From Actinoplanes auranticolor (lineage in GTDB: Bacteria; Actinomycetota; Actinomycetes; Mycobacteriales; Micromonosporaceae): 64,000 bases of DNA. Positions 15,936 to 23,492 of the stretch are shown here, piece after piece. The position numbers were made by a program, and so were the translations under genes. The stretch spans positions 18,118-82,117 of the forward strand of contig NZ_BOQL01000050.1 in the NCBI RefSeq assembly GCF_018332655.1. Direction: 5' to 3'. Under the pieces are notes generated by a model, which ran no database searches, was not told the origin of the DNA, and saw nothing but the letters and a program-made list of their open reading frames with translations. Each line of letters opens with the position of its first letter. Within the stretch, counting starts at the first letter, position 1.

Positions 15936-16958
15936 TCAGCGGACTGCGGCAGTACCAGCAAGTGCGATCGTCGGAGCCTCTACGGTGTGTGCGACGGCCG
16001 AGTCACGACGTTCGCGCCACCACAGGACCCACAGGCTGACGCCGCGGATTAGACAGACGATGGTCACCGCGAAAAACAATGTGTAAACGATGTTGAAAAC
16101 CAGCAGCAGGCCATAGACCATGGCCACACCGGCGCCGAACATGAATTGGTTTCTGGCTCGTGACGGCGTGGTTCCCGGATCAGTGATCATGTAGTTGGTG
16201 AACAAGACGAATGCGACACCCGTCATCGGGATCAGCGCCGCCCAGATCGCCACGTCCCAAATCCACCAGCGCAACAAAGCCTGAATGACGAAACCACCGA
16301 GCCAGCCGACGATGAGCGGTACCTTCTTGGTGAGCATGGCGTTGAGCACCGTGCCGGAGGTGATGATGACGACCGGAATCAGAATGCTGATCATAGCCGG
16401 TACGTTCTCGGTGAAGTGATACGGCGGCGCCACGTTGACCCACGGGAAGAAGAGCAGCGCGGCCGAGATACCGAGGTTCGACGGGTTCATGAAGTGGCGC
16501 ATGCGGCCCTTGACCGGCGCCCGGAACAGCGTCTTCTGCCCGATGCCGACGAGCACGGCGAACCCGATCGGCCAGAACCGGTCGTTGGCGTAGAGCAGCA
16601 TGTTGGCAGCGAGCGCGGTGATGTGCGCCGGCAGCAGGAAGGTGAACCAGCCGCGGAAGCCGTTGCCGGCGTACGCGGGGGCCCGGTTGTGGACCTTGGC
16701 GGTGATGGCCTCGATGAGGATCTCGGCCGAGTAGCCGATCGCGAGCGCGAAGAACGGCCACGACCACGGTTGCTCGAAGCCGAGGACGGCGTAGCCCAGG
16801 ATGTTGAAGACCGACATTGAGATGGCGAAGTTGCGCAGGGCCAGGTAGCGCGGGTCCGGTTTGGCCTTCGGAGCGACGGTCGGCGCCACGGGGCCGGTGT
16901 CGTCCGGTGGTGCGGCCGAGTTGAGGAGCTCGGTGCGCGCGGGTTGCACAGTGGTCAT
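15936..16958 (-). CDS. unbU: Enediyne biosynthesis membrane protein E5 (UnbU family)
   Basis: 340 residues with about eight to nine membrane segments, distantly like the RnfD/NqrB transporters. Diagnostic stretches are FAISMSVFNILGYAVLGFEQPW, the RMRHFMNPSNLGISAALLFFPW region and TNYMITDPGTTPSR. UnbU/E5 is one of the five proteins of the conserved enediyne warhead cassette (E3, E4, E5, PKSE, E10), but its activity is unknown. ATG 16958 overlaps the E4 stop as ATGA, so the two are coupled. The N-terminal 40 residues are polar and probably cytosolic. Confidence 0.92.
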   Translation of the reverse strand: MTTVQPARTELLNSAAPPDDTGPVAPTVAPKAKPDPRYLALRNFAISMSVFNILGYAVLGFEQPWSWPFFALAIGYSAEILIEAITAKVHNRAPAYAGNGFRGWFTFLLPAHITALAANMLLYANDRFWPIGFAVLVGIGQKTLFRAPVKGRMRHFMNPSNLGISAALLFFPWVNVAPPYHFTENVPAMISILIPVVIITSGTVLNAMLTKKVPLIVGWLGGFVIQALLRWWIWDVAIWAALIPMTGVAFVLFTNYMITDPGTTPSRARNQFMFGAGVAMVYGLLLVFNIVYTLFFAVTIVCLIRGVSLWVLWWRERRDSAVAHTVEAPTIALAGTAAVR

Positions 16959-18913
16959 GACGTCAGCTCCTCGATGTCAGCGGTCAGCATGAGGTCGTGC
17001 CAGCCGGTGCCGAGCGGGAGCGACCGGGTGTGCGGCGTGCCCTGCAGGTCGCGCCAGGTGATCTCGGCCGTGACCGGCTGGTCGCCGTTGTCACCAAGCC
17101 CGACGACCACGTCGAAGCTGCGCTTGCCGGAGTGACCGCCGCCGCCGTTGACCTGCGCCACCCGCACGCGTCCGTCGGCGGTGGTGACCCGCACCTGAGC
17201 GCCGTACGCCGGAGTCCCGATGACGTCCGCGGCGCCGCCGACCGCCGGCCGGTAGAGCCGCAGGCCGAGAAAGTCGCCGGTGTCGGTCGTCGTGTTGCGG
17301 TAGAAGTCCGGTGCGCCCCACTGACGTGCCACGGCGAAGTCCTGGGCACCGTCGCCGTCGATGTCGGCGACCGCGACGCCGCGGCTGGGCGTCGAGTCGG
17401 TCATGCCGAGCTCGGCGCCGATGTCAGCGAAGCGGCCGTTGCCCTCGGCGGCCCAGAACGCGAATGGTTGCGAGCCCGCGACGTCGTCGCCGGGTTCGGC
17501 CTTGGGCCACATCGCCGGGTTGCGCAGCATGAGGTCGTTGCTCATGGCCAGTTCCTGCAGCCACGCCCAGCGGTTGATGGTGCCCTTGATGAAGCCGAGC
17601 GCCTGCACCACCTCGACATCGCCGTCGTTGTCGAAGTCGGCCATCTTGGCGTCCCAGCCCCATCCGGCCCATGCCAGGTTCATGTCCGCCGCCTTGTTAC
17701 GGAACGGCGCGTCGCCGTTTGCCAGGCTTCTCCTCGCCTCTGCGGGGCTCGCGGCGGCGTTGAGCCAGACGAAGTTGCTCTCCTCCAGCCCCCACGAGGT
17801 GGTGATGTTGCTGACGAAGACGTCGTAGCGGCCAGCACCGAGCAGGTCGCCGAACTCCACCGACATACCCTTGAAGGAGTCGTGTCCCAGCACCAGCGAC
17901 TTCGGGGTCACCGCGTCGCGTTCGCCGTCGACGAGCCGGAAGCGGATCTGCCCGGGCGTGGAGATGTTGTGGAACATACGGTCGTGGCCGAAGTCGTTGG
18001 CGAGGTAGAGCTCCGGCAGCAGGTCGCCGTCGAGGTCCGCGGTGTCGGAACCGAGGGTCCAGCCGGTGGCGACGGCCGGGTCGAGTGCCTGCTGTTCGGT
18101 GAATGTGGCCGACGGGCGGTTCCCGCCTGCGGCCGCGGTCCAGCGCATCACGTGGGCGCCGCCGGCGTTGCGGGCGTGCGACATGGAGTCGTTCATCTGG
18201 ACGTTGGCCAGGCCCTGCTCATCGAGCACCTGGGTGTCGGGGAAGTAGTTGAAGATGCCGAGGTCGACGTGGCCGTCGCCGTCGAAGTCCGCCGCGGTGA
18301 CGGCGTTGGTGTTCCACAGCGCGCCCTGGTAGCCGGGCGTCGTGGCCTGCGGGATGAGCTCCGTCGGTTGGTACGTGGCGTTGCTCAGTGGTCCCGTCGC
18401 GGAACGGTGCAGGAACATGACCGGCGTTCGTCCCCAGTAGTACACGAGCAGGTCCATCCGGCCGTCCTCGTTGAAGTCGCCCGGCAGGCAGCCCATCGGC
18501 GCCATCGCGTCGTGCACGGGCAGCGGCGCCGGGTCGAGCACGAACGGGCGGTAGGTGCCGCCGGTGCCGGGCGCCGGGGTGACGATCGTGGCGTCGCTGC
18601 GCGAGTCCACCAGGCAGAGATCGTCGGCACGGCCGCCGCCGTCGAGGTCGTTCACCGCGATCGCGGCGCCGACCGAGGAGATCCAGGAACGAATGTGTTC
18701 GTATTCCGGATTGACGTCACGGACGGTGCGGTAGGTCAGTCCCTCGGGCATCGCGATCGGCAGTTCGGTGAACCCGAAATGCGAGGCCAGCGATGCGCGG
18801 TCGGCGCTCGAAGCCGAGGGCAGCCGGGCCAGTCCATAGGCGCCGGTCAGCAGAAGCAGGACGGCGATCGCGGGTATGAGCCGACGCAATACGCCGACCG
18901 GTTGCGAGGACAA
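16955..18913 (-). CDS. unbV: Enediyne biosynthesis protein E4 (UnbV/ASPIC, FG-GAP repeats)
   Basis: 652 residues. An N-terminal hydrophobic segment (residues ~11-29) acts as a signal anchor; then come several FG-GAP/VCBS calcium-binding repeats (VNDLDGGGRADDLCL, DFNEDGRMDLLV, DFDGDGHVDLGIF, DLDGDLLPELYLAND, DFDNDGDVEVV, DIDGDGAQDFAV) and a C-terminal UnbV_ASPIC domain with the GxGxxSGKRSFDVVVGLG-like pattern. UnbV/E4 is a fixed member of the enediyne cassette, probably on the outer face of the membrane with E5. The start is TTG 18913, supported by GGGAGA five bases upstream. Confidence 0.92.
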   Translation of the reverse strand: MSSQPVGVLRRLIPAIAVLLLLTGAYGLARLPSASSADRASLASHFGFTELPIAMPEGLTYRTVRDVNPEYEHIRSWISSVGAAIAVNDLDGGGRADDLCLVDSRSDATIVTPAPGTGGTYRPFVLDPAPLPVHDAMAPMGCLPGDFNEDGRMDLLVYYWGRTPVMFLHRSATGPLSNATYQPTELIPQATTPGYQGALWNTNAVTAADFDGDGHVDLGIFNYFPDTQVLDEQGLANVQMNDSMSHARNAGGAHVMRWTAAAGGNRPSATFTEQQALDPAVATGWTLGSDTADLDGDLLPELYLANDFGHDRMFHNISTPGQIRFRLVDGERDAVTPKSLVLGHDSFKGMSVEFGDLLGAGRYDVFVSNITTSWGLEESNFVWLNAAASPAEARRSLANGDAPFRNKAADMNLAWAGWGWDAKMADFDNDGDVEVVQALGFIKGTINRWAWLQELAMSNDLMLRNPAMWPKAEPGDDVAGSQPFAFWAAEGNGRFADIGAELGMTDSTPSRGVAVADIDGDGAQDFAVARQWGAPDFYRNTTTDTGDFLGLRLYRPAVGGAADVIGTPAYGAQVRVTTADGRVRVAQVNGGGGHSGKRSFDVVVGLGDNGDQPVTAEITWRDLQGTPHTRSLPLGTGWHDLMLTADIEELTS

Positions 18914-19298
18914 GAGGTCTCCCTTTCAGCGGCGATACTTTTCGGCCCGTCGCCGCGCGGCGACGCCGGGGCTCAGCACCGCATTCGGACATGAGGCGGT
19001 TCGAGATCAGCGTCCATGGCCGATGATCGGCGAAGGAAGGACTGCTTGCCGTTCACCCGCGGCACGAATGCGGCAATCGGCACTCCCGCCCGGGACGGTG
19101 ATCGCCGGCATACGCGCCGCGGTGATATCACGACCCTTTTCCCAACGTGCGCCCGATAAGACATTCGCGCTGCCGGATCGCTGACCGGGTTCGGCCCGAC
19201 GGTAATCCCGCCGGGACGCGATCCCGAACCACAGTCATCATCACGGAGCCGGGTGCCACATGTCTTCTCACCAATTGCTCTGCCATGATCACAGAAAG
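18914..19298. promoter_or_regulatory. 385-base intergenic region upstream of E4, with an 18-bp palindrome
   Basis: Noncoding between the MerR gene stop and the E4 start. It must contain the promoter of the E4-E5 operon. A perfect palindrome CGTCGCCGCGCGGCGACG at 18948-18965, about 35 bases from the E4 start codon, is a candidate operator or leader hairpin. Nothing else coding is supported. Confidence 0.5.
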
Positions 19299-19991
19299 TC
19301 ATATGACCGTTCGGATGGTGGGGGCGTCATCCGGCCGGACGGGCCGCACCCCCTGCTCCTCGTCCCAGGAGGCGATCAGGTGCTCACGCGCCATCCGCCG
19401 CAACGAGGAAAGCGCGACCTCATGCAGGACCGCACGGGCGACGGCGCGCCCGGCTTCCTGAGTGGAGTCGACGCTGCGAGGCAGCGCCCGCTTCTCGAGA
19501 TCGGCGAGGCGGGCAGCCGCGAGCGCGTACGGCGCCAGTGCCTCCACGTCGGCATGGGCGCCGTCACCGCCGAGGCGCTCCAGGGCGGTGAAGACCTGAG
19601 AAAGGGTGACCCGGCTGGGCGAGTCGTCGTCCACCTGCCAACCGAGCTGCGCGATGAACGCGTCGATGCGCTGCCGGACACCTCCTCGCAGGGGGAGATC
19701 CGCCGTGCCGGCCGGCTCACCGAAGAGCGCGTCGTTGACGACGCTGCACAGCCCACGCACCTCGATGCCACGCTCGTCGATGGCTCGCAGCGCGTCGCGG
19801 GCCGCCGAAATGGTCATCCTGCCCATGACGGTCAGGGTCTTGATGAGGTGAATGCGCGCCACATGGTCGTCGTCATACTCGGCATGCCGGCCGTTCATCA
19901 CTCTGCCGGGAGCCATCAGGCCCTCGCGCACGTAGAACTTGATCGTCGGAATCGAAGCACCGCTCCTGCCGCTCAGTTCCGATATGCGCAT
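19299..19991 (-). CDS. MerR-family transcriptional regulator
   Basis: 230 residues. The N-terminus is a MerR winged-helix domain (MRISELSGRSGASIPTIKFYVREGLM, then GRVMNGRHAEYDDDHVARIHLI). The C-terminal ~130 residues form a helical, alanine-rich effector region without the metal-binding cysteines of MerR or CueR, so an organic ligand is more likely. ATG 19991 has GGAGG upstream. It is divergent from an AraC-type regulator across a 429-base gap and lies upstream of the E4-E5 pair in the same orientation. Confidence 0.85.
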   Translation of the reverse strand: MRISELSGRSGASIPTIKFYVREGLMAPGRVMNGRHAEYDDDHVARIHLIKTLTVMGRMTISAARDALRAIDERGIEVRGLCSVVNDALFGEPAGTADLPLRGGVRQRIDAFIAQLGWQVDDDSPSRVTLSQVFTALERLGGDGAHADVEALAPYALAAARLADLEKRALPRSVDSTQEAGRAVARAVLHEVALSSLRRMAREHLIASWDEEQGVRPVRPDDAPTIRTVI

Positions 19992-20420
19992 TTGGGTGCC
20001 TCCAGGGTTCTTATCGGGTCAATCGGTCACCCGGAGCTTCCGGGCAGCACTCCCCCATAGTGCTGAAGCGATGCACGGCCGACCCTCGGCACACCGGTCC
20101 CCGGCGGCCCGACGGCCAGGCGGAGATCCGCACCACAGGTACACGCATTCACCGTTGACGCTGGACATTGGTTCCATTCGACGGCCTGACCCATAACACA
20201 GCCCAAGAGCGGATAGCGCAAATATCCACCCCGCAGCGGCGTTACCGGCCGGTATTGAGACGCGATGCCGACGGTAACGGGGTGTTGCTCGCTCCATAAC
20301 ACACCGCTAGCATTGATCCGCACTCGTCGAGATGATCTTGCCGACCATTTTCTCGACCTGAGAATGGCTTGGCAACTGACGTGCGGCATCCGCAACACCG
20401 ATGCACCGAGAGGAATTGAT
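19992..20420. promoter_or_regulatory. 429-base divergent regulatory region (MerR / AraC) with a direct repeat
   Basis: It separates two divergent regulator genes and is relatively AT-rich for this window. The decamer CCATAACACA occurs at 20191-20200 and again at 20294-20303, 103 bases apart, and could be a binding site for either regulator. An in-frame ATG at 20364 gives a possible but less likely longer AraC start. Confidence 0.5.
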
Positions 20421-21152
20421 TTGTCGACGGAAGAGGCGGTGGGTCGAGCCATTTCCATGATGCGGAGCAATTTGGGCGACGATCTATCCTTGGATGACAT
20501 GGCTCGCGCCGCCATGTTCAGCAAATTCCATTTCACTCGGGTGTTCCAGAAAGTCACCGGGATATCACCGGGGAGATTTCTCACGTCGCTGCGGATGGAG
20601 GAAGCAAAGCGACTGCTGCGCTCAACCACCCGCACGGTCGCCGACATCGGCACCTCGGTGGGTTACACCAGCGTGAGCACCTTCAGTGGGCGCTTCAACC
20701 GCAGCGTCGGGCTCACCCCGATGGCCTTTCGCCGGCGCGGCGAGGCTCCCCTCTCCCGCGCCTCACCCACTGCGCAACTTTCAACGATCAGTGGCCGCTT
20801 GCACACTCTATGTGCGCATGACGGTGACGCCGTATTCGTCGGACTATTTCCGGAGTCGATAGCGGAGGGGCTCCCGGAAAGCTGGACCGTCACATCGGCA
20901 CCCGGGCCTTACCGACTGGACGGCATACGGCCCGGAACCTGGCACATCGTCGTGCATCCGGTCGACACGGGACGGCCCATGGCTCGACACGACTGCGCGG
21001 CCCGCTCGGGGCCGCTCGTCCTGCACCAACGGCCGTCCCTGCGGACGATCGACGTCAACCTTCGGCCCCTGCGCACCTTCGATCCGCCGGTGGTGCTGTC
21101 GCTGCCGCGGTCACTCGCTCCGGTCCTGCCATCGGCCCCGCGGGCCGCCTAG
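20421..21152 (+). CDS. AraC-family regulator with N-terminal HTH, paralogue of 14850-15650
   Basis: 243 residues from a TTG start at 20421. This start was chosen because AGAGGAA lies just upstream and because the encoded N-terminus then lines up with that of the paralogue at 14850-15650. The DNA-binding domain (residues ~5-100) contains DDMARAAMFSKFHFTRVFQ and VADIGTSVGYTSVSTFSGRF; the C-terminal half is a beta-rich domain similar in layout to the paralogue's. Likely cluster-specific activator or ligand-responsive regulator. The first helix-turn-helix is almost identical in the two paralogues. Confidence 0.82.
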   Translation: MSTEEAVGRAISMMRSNLGDDLSLDDMARAAMFSKFHFTRVFQKVTGISPGRFLTSLRMEEAKRLLRSTTRTVADIGTSVGYTSVSTFSGRFNRSVGLTPMAFRRRGEAPLSRASPTAQLSTISGRLHTLCAHDGDAVFVGLFPESIAEGLPESWTVTSAPGPYRLDGIRPGTWHIVVHPVDTGRPMARHDCAARSGPLVLHQRPSLRTIDVNLRPLRTFDPPVVLSLPRSLAPVLPSAPRAA

Positions 21153-21164
21153 ACCCACCGACGA

Positions 21165-21204
21165 GGGTGTCTCGCGGATCATTCCCATGATCCGCGAGAC
21201 ACCC
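21165..21204. terminator. Perfect 18-bp hairpin between converging genes
   Basis: GGGTGTCTCGCGGATCAT at 21165-21182 and its exact complement at 21187-21204 flank a four-base loop, midway between the converging stops at 21152 and 21206. Confidence 0.85.
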
Positions 21205-21205
21205 C

Positions 21206-22546
21206 TCACGCCGAGTGCACTGTCATCGGCAGGCCGCCGCGCATGCGCAGCGACAGCATCGGCTCCGGCTCGAGGTGGTGTCCCGTAGCGGTCACCAGCC
21301 GCAACTCACGCGACAGCATCGCGATCACGAAGACCGCCTCCATCATCGCGAGGTTGCTACCGACGCAGACCCTCGGCCCGGCGCCGAATGGGATGTAGGC
21401 GTAGCGGGGCCGGCTGCGCGCCCGCGCCGGGTCGAAACGCTCGGGATCGAAACGCTGCGGGTCGTCCCACAGCGCCGGGTGCCGGTGCAGCGTGTACGGG
21501 CACACGAGCACGTCCGCACCCCCGGGCACGTGGAAGCCTCCGATCTCGTCCGCCGCCAGCGCCTGCCGCGGCAGCAACCATACCGGCGGATAGAGCCGCA
21601 TCGCCTCCTCCACCACCATGGTGGTGTACGGCAGCCGGCGCAGGTCCGCATGCGTCGGAAGCTGGCTCCCGAGGGCCGCGACCGCCTCCTCACGCAGCCG
21701 CTCGCCGACCTGCGGATGCTGATCGATCATCGCCAGCGTCCAACTGAGCGTGCTCGCGGTAGTCTCGTGACCGGCGAGCAACAGCGTCACCAGTTCGTCG
21801 CGCAGCCGGGTGCGTACCACCCGCGGGTCGCTCTCCTGCCCGGCCGAGACGATCAGCCGGGACAGCACGTCATCGCGGCCGGCCGCGTCCTCGCGTCGCC
21901 CCGCCACCAGGTGGTCGACAACCATCTGCAGCTCGTTGCGGGCCCGGCGGAACCGCCGCTGGTGCGCCAGCGGTACCCACATGGGTACCGTGCTCAACGA
22001 CGTCAGCTCGAACATCGCCTGGTTCTGCACCGCGTCGAACGCGGCACCCAGCCCGTCGAAGGGGGTCAGATCGGCGTCCAGCAGAGTACGGCCGAGAATG
22101 CCGAGCGTGAGGTCGGTCATTGCCGGCGCCATGTCGATGGCATCGCCGCCGATCTGCTTGCGCAGCCGGCGGACCAGCCGATCCGCCTCCTCGGCGACCG
22201 TGCCGGCCTGCCGGGCCAGGCGCTTGGCCTGGAACGAGGGCTGGACCACCCGGCGCTGCTTGTGCCAGAGCTTGCCCTCGCTGGTCAGCAGCCCGTCGCC
22301 CAGGGCACGCCTGGCGTGGGTCAGACCGATGCCCTTGCGGTAGTTACCGGCGTTGTCGGCCAACACGTGCCTCACGGTGTCGGGGTGGTTGAAGAAATGC
22401 AGGGTCTTGTGACCGACCGGGATGCGCACGGCGTCGCCGTAGCCGGCCGCGGCGGCCGTCATCATCCCCAGCCGGTCGCGAGACATGACCACGAGCTGCC
22501 GCAGCGCTGACCACCGTGGCGGACCCGGGGCCCGGGCGCCCGTCAT
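21206..22546 (-). CDS. Cytochrome P450 of the core operon (SgcD3-type candidate)
   Basis: 446 residues. Oxygen-binding helix motif LLAGHETTASTLSW, the ExxR motif in VVEEAMRLYPP, a PERF segment and the haem loop FGAGPRVCVGSNLA are all intact. The RLYPPVW region and lack of a membrane anchor resemble CYP102/CYP4-like soluble enzymes of actinomycetes. ATG 22546 overlaps the flavin reductase stop by four bases, and the gene is last in the operon running from the DUF1702 genes through PKSE. It therefore probably oxidises the enediyne core or its linear precursor (inference from position). Confidence 0.88.
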   Translation of the reverse strand: MTGARAPGPPRWSALRQLVVMSRDRLGMMTAAAAGYGDAVRIPVGHKTLHFFNHPDTVRHVLADNAGNYRKGIGLTHARRALGDGLLTSEGKLWHKQRRVVQPSFQAKRLARQAGTVAEEADRLVRRLRKQIGGDAIDMAPAMTDLTLGILGRTLLDADLTPFDGLGAAFDAVQNQAMFELTSLSTVPMWVPLAHQRRFRRARNELQMVVDHLVAGRREDAAGRDDVLSRLIVSAGQESDPRVVRTRLRDELVTLLLAGHETTASTLSWTLAMIDQHPQVGERLREEAVAALGSQLPTHADLRRLPYTTMVVEEAMRLYPPVWLLPRQALAADEIGGFHVPGGADVLVCPYTLHRHPALWDDPQRFDPERFDPARARSRPRYAYIPFGAGPRVCVGSNLAMMEAVFVIAMLSRELRLVTATGHHLEPEPMLSLRMRGGLPMTVHSA

Positions 22547-23058
22547 GAGCACAGCTCCCCGTAGTGGAAGAGCAGTCCCGCGTCGTCGCCGTGCCGCTCC
22601 GCGGTGAGCACCCGGCCGACGAAGATGGTGTGGTCGCCGCCGTGGTACTGACGCCAGACCTCACACTCGAACCAGGCGAGCGCCCCGGAGATCATCGGCA
22701 CGCCGGTGCGCTGCCCCGGCTCCCAGTCCACGTCGGCGAACTGCGCCGGACCGGTCGGGCGGTCGCCGTCGGCGAAATAGCGGGCCACCTTCTCGTGCCC
22801 GGCCGCCAGCACCGAGACACCGAAGACCGACGCCACCTCCAGCCGCGCGTGCATCACGGCCAGGCGGTCGACGCACACCAGCGCCAAGGGCGGATCCAAG
22901 GACACCGTGGTGAACGAGTTGGCGGTCATGCCGTGCGGGTTGCCGCCGCCGATGGTCACCACGGTGACCCCGGTGGCGAAGGCGCCGAACGCACGCCTGA
23001 GGTGCCGGCGCTCGTCGAGCAGGGTGGCCTGAACCGCATCGTCGTCGGAGGACGTCAT
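22543..23058 (-). CDS. Flavin reductase (SgcE6/HpaC-like)
   Basis: 171 residues of the short-chain flavin reductase family: GAFATGVTVVTIGGGNPHGMTANSFTTVSLDPPLALVCVDR is the flavin-binding core, followed by FADVDWEPG and the C-terminal HTIFVGRV strand. SgcE6 in the C-1027 pathway supplies FADH2 to the hydroxylase SgcC and may serve the halogenase too; this protein can play the same part for the HpaB-type hydroxylase (38629), halogenase (43921) and acyl-CoA-dehydrogenase-fold oxygenase (13601). Its start overlaps the E10 stop (TGATG). Confidence 0.88.
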   Translation of the reverse strand: MTSSDDDAVQATLLDERRHLRRAFGAFATGVTVVTIGGGNPHGMTANSFTTVSLDPPLALVCVDRLAVMHARLEVASVFGVSVLAAGHEKVARYFADGDRPTGPAQFADVDWEPGQRTGVPMISGALAWFECEVWRQYHGGDHTIFVGRVLTAERHGDDAGLLFHYGELCS

Positions 23059-23492
23059 CAGGCTCGCACCGCCGTGTACGGGGCCAAGGCCTCGACAAGC
23101 GCGTCCGGCACGCGGCTGGGTGCCGTACGGGTGTTGGGACCGCGCATACAGGCGATCCGCTGGGCGCCGCGGGCCACCAGGGTCTCGCTGCCGTCGTCCA
23201 GACGCACGTAGTCGAACCCGAACTCGATCTGGGTCTGTGCCAGGTCCACCAACCGCATCCGGATGGAGAGCTCGTCGAAGAGCGCCAGCTCGGCGAAGAA
23301 CTCACAGTCGACCCGCAGGGTGAACAGCTTGAGGTCGTCCTGCAGGTCGGCCAGGATCTCCGGGGCCCGGTCCTTGAGGAACATCTCCCGGCAGCGGCCC
23401 TGCCAGCGTAGATAGTTGACGTAGTAGACGTTGCCGACAAGGTTGGTCTCCTCGAAACCCACCACGTGCCGGTACTCGAAGTGACGGTTCAT
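23058..23492 (-). CDS. tebC: Enediyne thioesterase E10 (TEBC)
   Basis: 144 residues of the hot-dog fold. The N-terminal YRHVVGFEETNLVGNVYYVNYLRWQGRCRE stretch is characteristic of enediyne E10 thioesterases; the position of the usual catalytic Asp is occupied by Asn in NLVGNVYYVNY, as in this subfamily. It releases the polyene product from PKSE by hydrolysis. ATG 23492 overlaps the PKSE stop by four bases (ATGA), so synthesis is coupled to PKSE. Confidence 0.93.
   Translation of the reverse strand: MNRHFEYRHVVGFEETNLVGNVYYVNYLRWQGRCREMFLKDRAPEILADLQDDLKLFTLRVDCEFFAELALFDELSIRMRLVDLAQTQIEFGFDYVRLDDGSETLVARGAQRIACMRGPNTRTAPSRVPDALVEALAPYTAVRA

Noticed and set aside
16997..18994. Long plus-strand open frame opposite E4
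   Set aside because: No family motifs; mirrors the coding strand of the FG-GAP protein, whose repeats are unmistakable.
18876..19184. Plus-strand frame of 102 residues before the E4 gene
   Set aside because: No ribosome site and no motif; overlaps the TTG start region of E4 in antisense.
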